A stretch of 12,162 nucleotides of DNA from Pseudomonadota bacterium (GTDB lineage Bacteria > Pseudomonadota > Gammaproteobacteria > Steroidobacterales > Steroidobacteraceae), in assembly GCA_021817875.1 (NCBI GenBank), contig JAKAFQ010000067.1, positions 1-12,162 of the forward strand, written 5' to 3'. Made by a program: the position numbers and the translations under genes. A model generated the notes under the pieces. It was not told where the DNA came from and made no database searches. It worked only from the letters and a program-made list of their open reading frames with translations. Below are positions 6,349-12,162 of the stretch, piece after piece (the first letter of the stretch is position 1; the number at the start of each line of letters is the position of its first letter).

Positions 6349-7449
6349 TTACTCGATCCGCATGCCGATCCGGCTCCAGATCGGGCCACCCTTGCGCTCG
6401 ACATCCCAGTTGAACCAGATGAACACCGCCTTGCCGACCAGGTTTCTCTCCGGCACGAAGCCCCAGACGCGGCTGTCGTCGCTGTTGTCACGGTTGTCCC
6501 CCATCACCATGTATTCCCCGGGCGGCACGCTCATGTCGACCACCTTCTGCTCGATGAGCGGCAGCGCATCCGGCGGCGGCGTGCCGCCGCAGATGTAACC
6601 GCGCGAGTCGGCCCGCGGACAGGTCGGCAGCGGATCGGAGGTGACCTCGAGCGGCACCGGGCACAGCAGCGCCTGGTGAACGTGCGTGCCGAGGCGCTCG
6701 GTGGCGATCTGCATGTTCTCGTAGCAGCCGTCGTTGTAGGTGCCCGTGACCTTGAACGGCACCGGATGGCCGTTGATGGTGATGCGGTCGTCGCGCACCA
6801 CGACGTGATCGCCCGGCAGGCCCACCACGCGCTTGATGTAATCCTCCGAGGGATTCAGCGGGTAGCGGAACACCACCACGTCGCCGCGGCGCGGCTCGCC
6901 GGTGTCGAGGATCTTGGTGTGGGTGATCGGCAGCCGCAGGCCGTAGGCGAATTTCTCCACCACGATGAAGTCGCCGTCGAGCAGCGTCGGCATCATCGAA
7001 TCGGAGGGGATGCGAAACGGCTCGAACAGGAACGAGCGCAGCAGCAGCACCGCGAGCGCCACCGGAAAGAAACTGCGCGCGTAGTCCACCGTGGTGGGCT
7101 CGACCCGCTCGGCCGGGTGCACCCCGGCGGCGCTCGCCGCGCGCCGCCGCCGCGGCGCGAGCAGCAGCACATCGGCCAGCCACACCACGCCGGTCACCGC
7201 GGTGATGATGACCAGCACGGCGCTGAAGTTGACCGTCTGGGTGGCAAACACCCACAGCACCACCGCCACCAGCAGGATCGGCAGCGTGCGGTAGCAGAAA
7301 GCCACCAGGGCGTGCTCGGCGGCCGGCTGGCCACCGGCCTTCAGCCTGCGGCCCGGGCGCAGCAGCCAGTCATCGATGACACACACCAGTCCCACCGGGA
7401 TCGCCAGCCACGCGAGGATGAGGATGAGCTGCATCAGGAACGACGGCAT
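6349..7449 (-). CDS. lepB: Signal peptidase I (leader peptidase) with an extended N-terminal membrane region
   Basis: Membrane-bound Ser/Lys protease that removes signal peptides from exported proteins on the periplasmic side. With the start at 7449 it is 366 aa, longer than E. coli LepB (324). Catalytic S151 lies in IPSDSMMPTL, general-base K206 in YIKRVVGLPGD, and the closing motif GDNRDNSDDSRVWGF is at 317-331. The periplasmic domain has four cysteines (242, 263, 277, 287) that could form disulfides. Two hydrophobic hairpins precede the catalytic domain instead of one: helices near 6-26, 54-70, 76-97 and 126-140. The start is supported by GGAG 5 nt upstream; a GTG at 7551 would add a 34-aa proline-rich stretch, which I think less likely. 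The gap to lepA is 106 nt. Confidence 0.95.
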   Translation of the reverse strand: MPSFLMQLILILAWLAIPVGLVCVIDDWLLRPGRRLKAGGQPAAEHALVAFCYRTLPILLVAVVLWVFATQTVNFSAVLVIITAVTGVVWLADVLLLAPRRRRAASAAGVHPAERVEPTTVDYARSFFPVALAVLLLRSFLFEPFRIPSDSMMPTLLDGDFIVVEKFAYGLRLPITHTKILDTGEPRRGDVVVFRYPLNPSEDYIKRVVGLPGDHVVVRDDRITINGHPVPFKVTGTYNDGCYENMQIATERLGTHVHQALLCPVPLEVTSDPLPTCPRADSRGYICGGTPPPDALPLIEQKVVDMSVPPGEYMVMGDNRDNSDDSRVWGFVPERNLVGKAVFIWFNWDVERKGGPIWSRIGMRIE

Positions 7450-7555
7450 GAGGACTCCATGGGCGGCTTCGGGGACGAAACGGGAACCGGTCGAGTTCAG
7501 CAGCGCGTTGCCGGGCAGCGACGGTATGGGGGCGGTGGGCGGGGCGGCCACGGGG

Positions 7556-9349
7556 TTACTTCCGGCCCACCTTCAGGACGGCGAGGAACGCCTCCTGGGG
7601 AATCTCCACCCGGCCCAGCTGCTTCATGCGCCTCTTGCCCTCCTTCTGCTTCTCGAGGAGCTTGCGTTTGCGGCTGACGTCGCCGCCGTAACATTTGGCC
7701 AGCACGTTCTTGCGCAGCGCCTTGACCGTGGCGCGGGCGATGATGGCGCTGCCGATCGCCGCCTGCACGGCGACCTCGAACATCTGCCGCGGAATGAGCT
7801 CCTGCATCTTGTCGACGAGCTCGCGGCCGCGCTGGTAGGCGCTCTCGCGGTGCACGATGATCGAAAGCGCATCGACGCGCTCGCCGTTGATCAGGACATC
7901 GAGCTTGACCAGCGGAGCGGCCTGGAAGTGTGAGAACTCGTAATCGAACGAGGCGTAGCCGCGGCTCACCGACTTCAGCCGGTCGAAGAAATCGAGCACC
8001 ACCTCGGCGAGCGGCAGCTCGTATTGCAGCGAGACCTGGGTGCCGAGGTAGAGCATCTTCTTCTGGGTGCCGCGCTTGTCGTTGCACAGCTTCAGCACCG
8101 CCCCGACGTGCTCCGGGGGCACCAGGATGTTGGCGGTGATGATCGGCTCGCGGATCTGATCGATCTCGTTGACGGGCGGCAGTTTGGCGGGATTGTCGAC
8201 ATACTCGAGCGACCCGTCGGTGCGCGCCACTTCGTAGATCACCGTCGGGGCGCTGGTGACGAGGTCGAGGTGATACTCGCGCTCGAGCCGCTCCTGCACG
8301 ATGTCCATGTGCAGCAGGCCGAGAAAACCGCAGCGGAAACCGAAACCGAGCGCGCTGGAGACCTCCGGCTCGTAGTGCAGGGCCGAGTCGTTGAGTCTCA
8401 GCTTGGCGAGCGCGTCGCGGAAACTCTCGTAGTCCTCGGAATTGACCGGGAACAGCCCGGCGAACACCCGCGGCTGGATCTGGCGGAACCCCGGCAGGGG
8501 AGCGCCCGCCGGGCGGCTCTCCAGCGTGATGGTGTCGCCGACCGGCGCGCCGTCGATCTCCTTGATGCCGGCCACGATGAACCCCACGTCCCCGGCCGCG
8601 AGCTCCCGCTCGACCACCGGTTTCGGGGTGAAGCGCCCGAGGCGATCGACCACGTGAGAGCGCCCGGTGGACACCACGCGGATCTTCTCTCCGCTGCGCA
8701 CCCGGCCGTTGACGACCCGCACCAGCGAGACCACGCCCACGTAGTTGTCGAACCACGAATCGATGATCAGCGCCTGCAGGGGCGCCTGTGGATCGCCCTT
8801 CGGCGGCGGGATGCGCCGGATCAGCGCTTCGAGCAGCTCCGGAACGCCCTCGCCGGTCTTGGCGCTGACGCGCACCGCATCGCGCGCCTCGATGCCGATG
8901 ATCTCCTCGATCTCGTGGATGACCCGCTCGGGGTCGGCCGAGGGCAGGTCGATCTTGTTGATGACCGGCAGTACCTCCAGGCCCTGCTCGATGGCGGTGT
9001 AGCAGTTGGCCACGCTCTGCGCCTCCACCCCCTGGGAGGCGTCGACCACCAGCAGGGCGCCGTCGCACGCCGCGAGCGAGCGGGAGACTTCGTAGGAGAA
9101 ATCCACGTGGCCCGGCGTATCGATCATGTTCAGCTGATAGCGCTGACCGTCGCGCGCGTCATAGAACAGCGTCACGCTCTGGGCCTTGATGGTGATGCCG
9201 CGCTCACGCTCGAGGTCCATCGAGTCGAGCACCTGGGACTGCATTTCGCGGTCCTCGAGCCCGCGGCAGATCTGAATGAAACGATCGGCCAGCGTGGACT
9301 TGCCGTGATCGACGTGGGCGATGATGGAAAAATTACGTATGAGCCGCAT
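7556..9349 (-). CDS. lepA: Elongation factor 4 (LepA), back-translocating ribosomal GTPase
   Basis: EF4/LepA is a translational GTPase that acts on stalled or mis-translocated ribosomes and affects initiation and ribosome assembly. The 597-aa length is essentially that of E. coli (599). G-domain motifs are AHVDHGKS (11-18), RGITIK (50-55), DTPGHVDF (77-84), NKID (131-134) and SAK (162-164). EF-G-like domains follow, with [20 protein letters not shown] in the middle, and the LepA-specific C-terminal domain ends in [20 protein letters not shown] near the C-terminus. The gene is complete. It starts at an ATG 49 nt after the glutaredoxin-like gene with no strong Shine-Dalgarno, so the start rests on homology ([18 protein letters not shown]). 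The lepA-lepB pair is conserved across gammaproteobacteria. Confidence 0.98.
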   Translation of the reverse strand: MRLIRNFSIIAHVDHGKSTLADRFIQICRGLEDREMQSQVLDSMDLERERGITIKAQSVTLFYDARDGQRYQLNMIDTPGHVDFSYEVSRSLAACDGALLVVDASQGVEAQSVANCYTAIEQGLEVLPVINKIDLPSADPERVIHEIEEIIGIEARDAVRVSAKTGEGVPELLEALIRRIPPPKGDPQAPLQALIIDSWFDNYVGVVSLVRVVNGRVRSGEKIRVVSTGRSHVVDRLGRFTPKPVVERELAAGDVGFIVAGIKEIDGAPVGDTITLESRPAGAPLPGFRQIQPRVFAGLFPVNSEDYESFRDALAKLRLNDSALHYEPEVSSALGFGFRCGFLGLLHMDIVQERLEREYHLDLVTSAPTVIYEVARTDGSLEYVDNPAKLPPVNEIDQIREPIITANILVPPEHVGAVLKLCNDKRGTQKKMLYLGTQVSLQYELPLAEVVLDFFDRLKSVSRGYASFDYEFSHFQAAPLVKLDVLINGERVDALSIIVHRESAYQRGRELVDKMQELIPRQMFEVAVQAAIGSAIIARATVKALRKNVLAKCYGGDVSRKRKLLEKQKEGKRRMKQLGRVEIPQEAFLAVLKVGRK

Positions 9350-9397
9350 GAATCCGGGCCGCGTTCTCTGCCGCGCCAGATTGTCAGCGGCGGGCGG

Positions 9398-9403
9398 ATT
9401 ATA
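9398..9403 (-). promoter_or_regulatory. Possible -10 element of an internal promoter before lepA
   Basis: The minus strand carries an exact TATAAT overlapping the stop codon of the glutaredoxin-like gene, about 49 bp before the lepA ATG. With a 17-bp spacer the -35 hexamer would be GCTCAG (9421-9426), a poor match. In such GC-rich DNA a perfect -10 box in one of the few gaps is suggestive, but the weak -35 keeps this tentative. Confidence 0.3.
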
Positions 9404-9653
9404 TCGCGCCGGACGACAGCCTGAGCATCCGCTTCAGCTCGTCCGCATTCAGCCAGTGACGGCAGACGACCGTGCCATCGAGCAGCAGCACCGGGACATC
9501 GAGCCCATGCTCGCGCTGCAGCAGCGGATCCCCGTCCACATCGACGATCTCGAGCGACGGCAGCGGCACCGTTCGCCCGAGCTCGCGCAACTCCGTGAGC
9601 ATCTCATCGCACAGCGGACAGTCCCGGCGGTGGATCAGGGTCAGCGCCGTCAT
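9399..9653 (-). CDS. Small glutaredoxin-like (thioredoxin-fold) protein
   Basis: An 84-aa protein of the glutaredoxin-like DUF836 type (PF05768-like). It begins [18 protein letters not shown], with the redox motif CPLC at residues 12-15, then a strand [13 protein letters not shown] (33-45) and the cis-proline loop [11 protein letters not shown] (50-60), ending in [10 protein letters not shown] (68-77). These are the expected parts of a single thioredoxin fold. The substrate is unknown; it has no signal peptide, so it is probably cytoplasmic. The ATG overlaps the rseB stop by 4 nt (ATGA), placing it firmly in the sigma-E operon. It occupies the place where rseC or a mucD-type protease gene often sits. 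The fold is confident; a role in envelope-stress signalling is only suggested by position. Confidence 0.88.
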   Translation of the reverse strand: MTALTLIHRRDCPLCDEMLTELRELGRTVPLPSLEIVDVDGDPLLQREHGLDVPVLLLDGTVVCRHWLNADELKRMLRLSSGAI

Positions 9654-10687
9654 GGCGGGGGCGCGTGGGCGAAGGGCCCGCCCGGCAGCGGATACGCCAC
9701 GGCCTGTTCCCTCACCGAGTCGGCGATGGAGCGGACGGTGCGCGCCGGCACCTCGCCCACCGCGGTCACCCGGTGGCCCTGTACCAACGTGGAAAAGACA
9801 TGCGAGGCGCCCATCCGGGCCGCCTCGATCCGCGGCCGGCTCGAGGCGGCATCGAGCGGCTTGCGCTCGACGAACACCGACACGGAGGCGAGCCCATCGG
9901 TATAGACCAGATGATCCACCGGACCGGGCCTGCCGGGCATGATCTGCGGGGCGCTCACGGCCAACTGGAATCCCGGTGGCAGCCAGCGCGCGCTCCAATT
10001 GAGCATGTGGCCGCGGGCGGGCGCCAGTGCCGGCGCATCGTCGCGCAGCCAGCGGAAACCGGCGGTGGCGATACCGGGCTCGAACGCCGAATCGGGGATC
10101 GCTGACAGCACCTTGAGCGAGGCGAAGGCGATCTGCTCGATCACCCGGCCGCCGCCGCGGGTGTCCCAGAGCTGGATTTTCAGCGGCATGCCCTGGTGGT
10201 CGATCCACAGCCGGTAACCATACCGGTACTGGTCGCGCGGCATCACCGTGATCAGGCGCGTATCGTGCTGGTCGATCCGCATGTGCGCCACCTGGCGGAT
10301 GTCGTAGAAGCGCGCGGTCCGGGCATCGATGAGCGGCAGCCCCCCGAGCAGCGGGCCCTTCGGCAGCATGTGCTCGACCAGCACCACCCGCTTGTCCGGC
10401 AGATAACAGGTCAGATCCGAGCCTTTGCGGATGAACTCGCGCCCCGAACCGTCGAGGGACATCAGCCGCTCGTCGACCACGCCGTTCTCTACCCGATGGA
10501 CGATGCGCAGCATCTCCACCCGCGCGCCCTGCGAATGGGCGAAGGTCCCCTCGTAATCGAGCGCGGTGAGGGCGTGGTTCATCCGGGCGAGCCACTGGGT
10601 CGGCTCGGCCGCGACCGCGGCGCCGCACAGCACCCACGCGAGGATCAGGACGCCGAGGTAATCGCTACCGCGGAAGGTGGTTCGCAT
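9650..10687 (-). CDS. rseB: Sigma-E regulatory protein RseB/MucB, periplasmic
   Basis: RseB (MucB) binds the periplasmic part of RseA, shields it from regulated proteolysis, and releases it on sensing lipid or LPS signals. The 345-aa protein has a signal peptide: FLANKING basic residues, the hydrophobic core YLGVLILAWVLCGAAVA (10-26) and a probable cleavage near AVAA-EP. The mature part has the large lipoprotein-like domain (about 35-195: ALDYEGTFAHSQG, FIRKGSDLTCYLPDKRVV, YRLWIDHQGMPLKIQLWD) and the smaller C-terminal domain (about 225-330: LPPGFQL, VDHLVYTDGLASVSVFVE, VTAVGEVP). These patterns fit MucB/RseB well. I chose the ATG at 10687, which gives a proper signal peptide; it overlaps the end of rseA by 23 nt. 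An upstream start at 10747 would put a proline-rich segment before the signal peptide. Confidence 0.94.
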   Translation of the reverse strand: MRTTFRGSDYLGVLILAWVLCGAAVAAEPTQWLARMNHALTALDYEGTFAHSQGARVEMLRIVHRVENGVVDERLMSLDGSGREFIRKGSDLTCYLPDKRVVLVEHMLPKGPLLGGLPLIDARTARFYDIRQVAHMRIDQHDTRLITVMPRDQYRYGYRLWIDHQGMPLKIQLWDTRGGGRVIEQIAFASLKVLSAIPDSAFEPGIATAGFRWLRDDAPALAPARGHMLNWSARWLPPGFQLAVSAPQIMPGRPGPVDHLVYTDGLASVSVFVERKPLDAASSRPRIEAARMGASHVFSTLVQGHRVTAVGEVPARTVRSIADSVREQAVAYPLPGGPFAHAPPP

Positions 10688-11315
10688 GGCCGTGGACCCC
10701 GGAGGCTCGCTGGTCGGACACGGCGGAGGGGTTGAGGGTTCCCGCATCGCTTTCCATCAGCGAGGACAGCAGGCTGCCACGACTGATCGGCCAGGAATAC
10801 GCGCTGTGCGCCACCACATAATCGGCCAGCTGCATCGGCGGAACGCTCACGATCGGCTGCCCGAGCGGCACCGGGGGCACCACGAAGCTGTCCGCCGTAC
10901 TGCTGCCGAGAGGGGCACCAGCCGGTTGCACCGTGCTCGCCACCGTCGCCACCCCGACCATCGGGATCGTGCCGGGCGCGTTCGAGCGCAGCCACAGGAT
11001 CGACACCGCGGCGACCCCCGCGGCGAGTCCCGCCCCGGCGGCCAGACGGACCCAGGCGCGCGGGCCCGCCGCGGCCGGGGCCGCCGTCTCGAGTCGCGGC
11101 TCGTGTGTCAGGGCGGCATTCACCCGCCCGGCCACCGCGCTCTGCAGCACCACGCCCCGTTCGGCGCGGATGACCGCCCCGATCACGGCATAGCGGCTCC
11201 AGCGCGCCTTGAGGGCCTCGTCACGCGACAGGCGCCGGGCGAGCAGCTCGCATTCGGCCGCCGGCAGCTCGTCGTCGAACATGGCGGAAAGCTGACTGTC
11301 CAGCTCCTCGTTCAT
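10665..11315 (-). CDS. rseA: Anti-sigma-E factor RseA (MucA-like)
   Basis: Single-pass inner-membrane anti-sigma factor that holds RpoE inactive until it is cut by periplasmic and intramembrane proteases. The 216-aa protein starts with the sigma-binding domain: EELDSQLSAMFDDELPAAE (3-21) and ARWSRYAVIGAVIRAE (37-52). One membrane helix follows (about 87-108, AWVRLAAGAGLAAGVAAVSILW). The periplasmic part is low-complexity, then has a segment QLADYVVAHSAYSWPISRG (162-180) of a type found near the C-terminus of MucA-like proteins. The ATG overlaps the rpoE stop by 4 nt, which would couple synthesis of the sigma factor and its inhibitor. Sequence similarity is mostly in the N-terminus, as usual for this family; context makes the assignment secure. 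Confidence 0.95.
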   Translation of the reverse strand: MNEELDSQLSAMFDDELPAAECELLARRLSRDEALKARWSRYAVIGAVIRAERGVVLQSAVAGRVNAALTHEPRLETAAPAAAGPRAWVRLAAGAGLAAGVAAVSILWLRSNAPGTIPMVGVATVASTVQPAGAPLGSSTADSFVVPPVPLGQPIVSVPPMQLADYVVAHSAYSWPISRGSLLSSLMESDAGTLNPSAVSDQRASGVHGHANHLPR

Positions 11316-11920
11316 TCCAGTTCCTCCGTACGGCCGAGTCCGCCCTCGAACACTTCGCGCAGCCGGTGGTCGATCGCCTCGCGGGCCCGGAAAATGCGTG
11401 ACCGCACCGTCCCCACCGGACAGCCCATGCTGGCGGCGATCTGCTCGTACGAGAGCCCTTCGAGCTCGCGCAGCACGATGGCGGTGCGCAGATCCTCGGG
11501 CAGCTCCTCGATCGCCGCATTGACCGTCTGGCGGATCTCATCGGTGAGCACCAGTCCCTCGGGCGTTTCGGAATCCTTCAATCGGCCTTGCATGTCGTAG
11601 GACTCATCGATGCTGTCGCGGTCGAGATCGTAGTCGACGGGATTGCGGTCACGGGAGACCACCGCGTTCTTGGCGGTGTTGATGGCGATGCGGTACAGCC
11701 AGGTGTAGAAGGCGCTGTCGCCGCGGAACTGCGGCAGTGCCCGGTAGGCTTTGATGAACGCCTCCTGGGCGATATCCTCGGCCTCGGCAGGGTTTCGGAC
11801 ATAGCGCGTCACCAGCTTGACCAGTTTGTGCTGGTACTTGAGCACCAGCACATCGAACGCCCCTTTGTCGCCGCGCTGCACGCGGCGAACCAGGCTCAAG
11901 TCACTGACATCGGCGCCCAT
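11312..11920 (-). CDS. rpoE: RNA polymerase extracytoplasmic-stress sigma factor RpoE/AlgU
   Basis: Sigma-70 family group 4 (ECF) factor that directs transcription of the envelope-stress regulon. The 202-aa product is close to the 191-aa E. coli protein. Region 2 includes FDVLVLKYQHKLVKLVTRYV (22-41), AEDIAQEAFIKAYRALPQF (47-65) and RGDSAFYTWLYRIAINTAKN (66-85). Region 4 includes LPEDLRTAIVLRELEGLSYE (140-159) and the helix-turn-helix IAASMGCPVGTVRSRIFRAREAI (161-183). The DNA-binding parts are almost identical to E. coli RpoE and AlgU, which fits the matching promoter just upstream. A purine-rich AGGGGG lies 5 nt before the ATG. The stop overlaps the rseA ATG (ATGA). Confidence 0.98.
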   Translation of the reverse strand: MGADVSDLSLVRRVQRGDKGAFDVLVLKYQHKLVKLVTRYVRNPAEAEDIAQEAFIKAYRALPQFRGDSAFYTWLYRIAINTAKNAVVSRDRNPVDYDLDRDSIDESYDMQGRLKDSETPEGLVLTDEIRQTVNAAIEELPEDLRTAIVLRELEGLSYEQIAASMGCPVGTVRSRIFRAREAIDHRLREVFEGGLGRTEELE

Positions 11921-11925
11921 TCGCG

Positions 11926-11931
11926 CCCCCT
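11926..11931 (-). promoter_or_regulatory. Ribosome binding site of rpoE
   Basis: AGGGGG on the minus strand, 5 nt before the rpoE ATG. A second candidate, GGAG at 11933-11936, is 12 nt away and less well placed. It supports the ATG at 11920. Confidence 0.55.
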
Positions 11932-11962
11932 GCTCCTGTCCGGAAGGTCGCTCGCGCCGCGA

Positions 11963-11997
11963 CCTGAATAGACCCTGAATCTTCAGAAAAGTTCAGG
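11963..11997. repeat. CCTGAA direct and inverted repeats over the rpoE promoter
   Basis: On the plus strand CCTGAAT occurs at 11963-11969 and again at 11974-11980, exactly 11 bp apart (about one helical turn). The inverted copy TTCAGG follows at 11992-11997, and a partial copy TTCAG at 11982-11986. Together they cover the -10, the spacer and the -35 of the sigma-E promoter. This could be an operator for another regulator, or a by-product of promoter bases. No regulator is identified. Confidence 0.45.
11967..11994 (-). promoter_or_regulatory. Sigma-E/AlgU-type promoter for rpoE (autoregulation)
   Basis: The minus strand has -35 GAACTT (11989-11994), a 16-bp spacer, and -10 TCTATT (11967-11972). 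The sigma-E/AlgU consensus is roughly GAACTT, 16-17 bp, TCTGA/TCAAA, so the -35 is exact and the -10 keeps the leading TC. The predicted transcription start near 11960 would leave a 5' leader of about 40 nt before the rpoE ATG. This fits the known positive autoregulation of rpoE/algU. Hexamers and spacing are seen directly; activity is inferred. Confidence 0.8.
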
Positions 11998-12073
11998 TAC
12001 GTGCCCCGACCGCGGACTGCGTCACGCTAACCGCGCGGATCCTGCTCCAAGCCCCCCATGGTACGCCAACCCC
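11998..12073. other. Rest of the sdhE-rpoE intergenic region
   Basis: This stretch lies between the sdhE stop codon and the sigma-E promoter. I see no terminator with a T-run, no convincing housekeeping promoter and no coding signal. Without a terminator, read-through from sdhE into rpoE is possible. Confidence 0.4.
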
Positions 12074-12162
12074 TCAAGCGCGGGCGGCGTAATTCCGGAT
12101 GCTCGCGGCGAGCGCGGCCAGGCCGGGATCCTCGGGCACAGCCTCGCCGAGCAGATAAGCGG
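12074..12162 (-). CDS. sdhE: Probable C-terminus of SdhE, FAD assembly factor for succinate dehydrogenase (partial)
   Basis: The last 28 codons of a gene entering from the right edge, ending in TGA at 12076-12074. The visible peptide starts AYLLGEAVPEDPGLAALA and ends in SIRNYAARA. The pattern Y-L-x-G, P-x-D, L-A-x-L, I-R matches the end of small SdhE/YgfY proteins, which help attach FAD covalently to SdhA. An sdhE (with ygfX) gene near rpoE and nadB is seen in many gammaproteobacteria, which supports the call. The stop-free frame and ordinary codon use support coding. With so little sequence the identification is tentative; an unrelated small protein cannot be excluded. Confidence 0.6.
   Translation of the reverse strand, partial: AYLLGEAVPEDPGLAALAASIRNYAARA

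Noticed and set aside
7450..7551. N-terminal extension of LepB from a GTG just after the lepA stop
   Set aside because: It would add 34 proline- and alanine-rich residues with no family similarity, whereas the ATG at 7449 has a GGAG at a suitable distance. It is not fully excluded.
6250..7677. 475-codon open frame on the plus strand opposite lepB and the DUF4845 gene
   Set aside because: His/Arg/Gln-rich antisense shadow crossing gene boundaries, without a motif of its own.
7497..9068. 523-codon frame on the same strand as lepA, in another phase
   Set aside because: Arg/Gly/Ala-rich out-of-frame reading of lepA; the lepA frame contains all GTPase motifs, so this one is not real.
8024..9424. 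466-codon open frame on the plus strand opposite lepA
   Set aside because: Antisense shadow of a highly conserved gene; the composition (many His, Asp, Arg, Leu) is typical of codon-position bias read backwards, and no family is recognisable.
12059..12162. Possible plus-strand gene starting at ATG 12059, where a divergent nadB might be expected
   Set aside because: The translation is Arg/Gly/Pro-rich and does not resemble NadB's FAD-binding N-terminus; the minus-strand frame here reads as an SdhE-like C-terminus.
1..12162. Mobile element, prophage, defence system, CRISPR array or RNA gene
   Set aside because: Every stretch longer than about 155 bp is filled by a recognised core or operon gene, and I saw no transposase, regularly spaced repeats, tRNA cloverleaf or rRNA sequence.

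Overview
This window reads as a conserved chromosomal housekeeping locus of a GC-rich gammaproteobacterium. All fourteen genes lie on the minus strand, so transcription runs from high to low coordinates. The order rpoE-rseA-rseB ... lepA-lepB-rnc-era-recO-pdxJ-acpS is the classic gammaproteobacterial sigma-E/lepA cluster. A DUF4845 gene between lepB and rnc, and an MucA-like rather than enteric RseA, point towards a Pseudomonas-, Xanthomonas- or Chromatiales-like lineage rather than an enteric one. I cannot name a genus from sequence alone.

Layout from right (upstream) to left (downstream): the last 28 codons of a probable sdhE (succinate dehydrogenase flavinylation factor); a 153-bp intergenic region with a good extracytoplasmic-stress (sigma-E/AlgU) promoter; rpoE, rseA and rseB (sigma factor, membrane anti-sigma factor, periplasmic regulator); a small glutaredoxin-like gene where rseC or mucD would often be; lepA (EF4) and lepB (signal peptidase I, with what looks like a duplicated membrane hairpin); a DUF4845 membrane protein; rnc, era and recO (RNA processing, ribosome assembly, recombination); pdxJ (vitamin B6) and acpS (acyl-carrier-protein activation); a PolB-like 3'-5' exonuclease; rlmD (23S rRNA m5U1939 methyltransferase); and the first 126 codons of nagZ (peptidoglycan recycling), cut by the left edge.

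The genes are tightly packed. Six junctions are 4-nt stop/start overlaps (five ATGA, one GTGA), two have a single base between stop and start, and two overlap by 8 and 23 nt. Real gaps exist only before lepA (49 nt), lepB (106 nt), the DUF4845 gene (19 nt) and pdxJ (57 nt). This suggests one long, translationally coupled transcription unit with possible internal promoters at the gaps. Functionally it joins envelope-stress signalling, protein export and maturation, ribosome and RNA maintenance, and cofactor synthesis.

I found no mobile element, CRISPR array, tRNA, rRNA or foreign-looking island, and no clear novel system. The points most worth a second look are the LepB N-terminal duplication, the repeat architecture over the rpoE promoter, the absence of rseC and a mucD-type protease beside rseB, and the hairpin before pdxJ.
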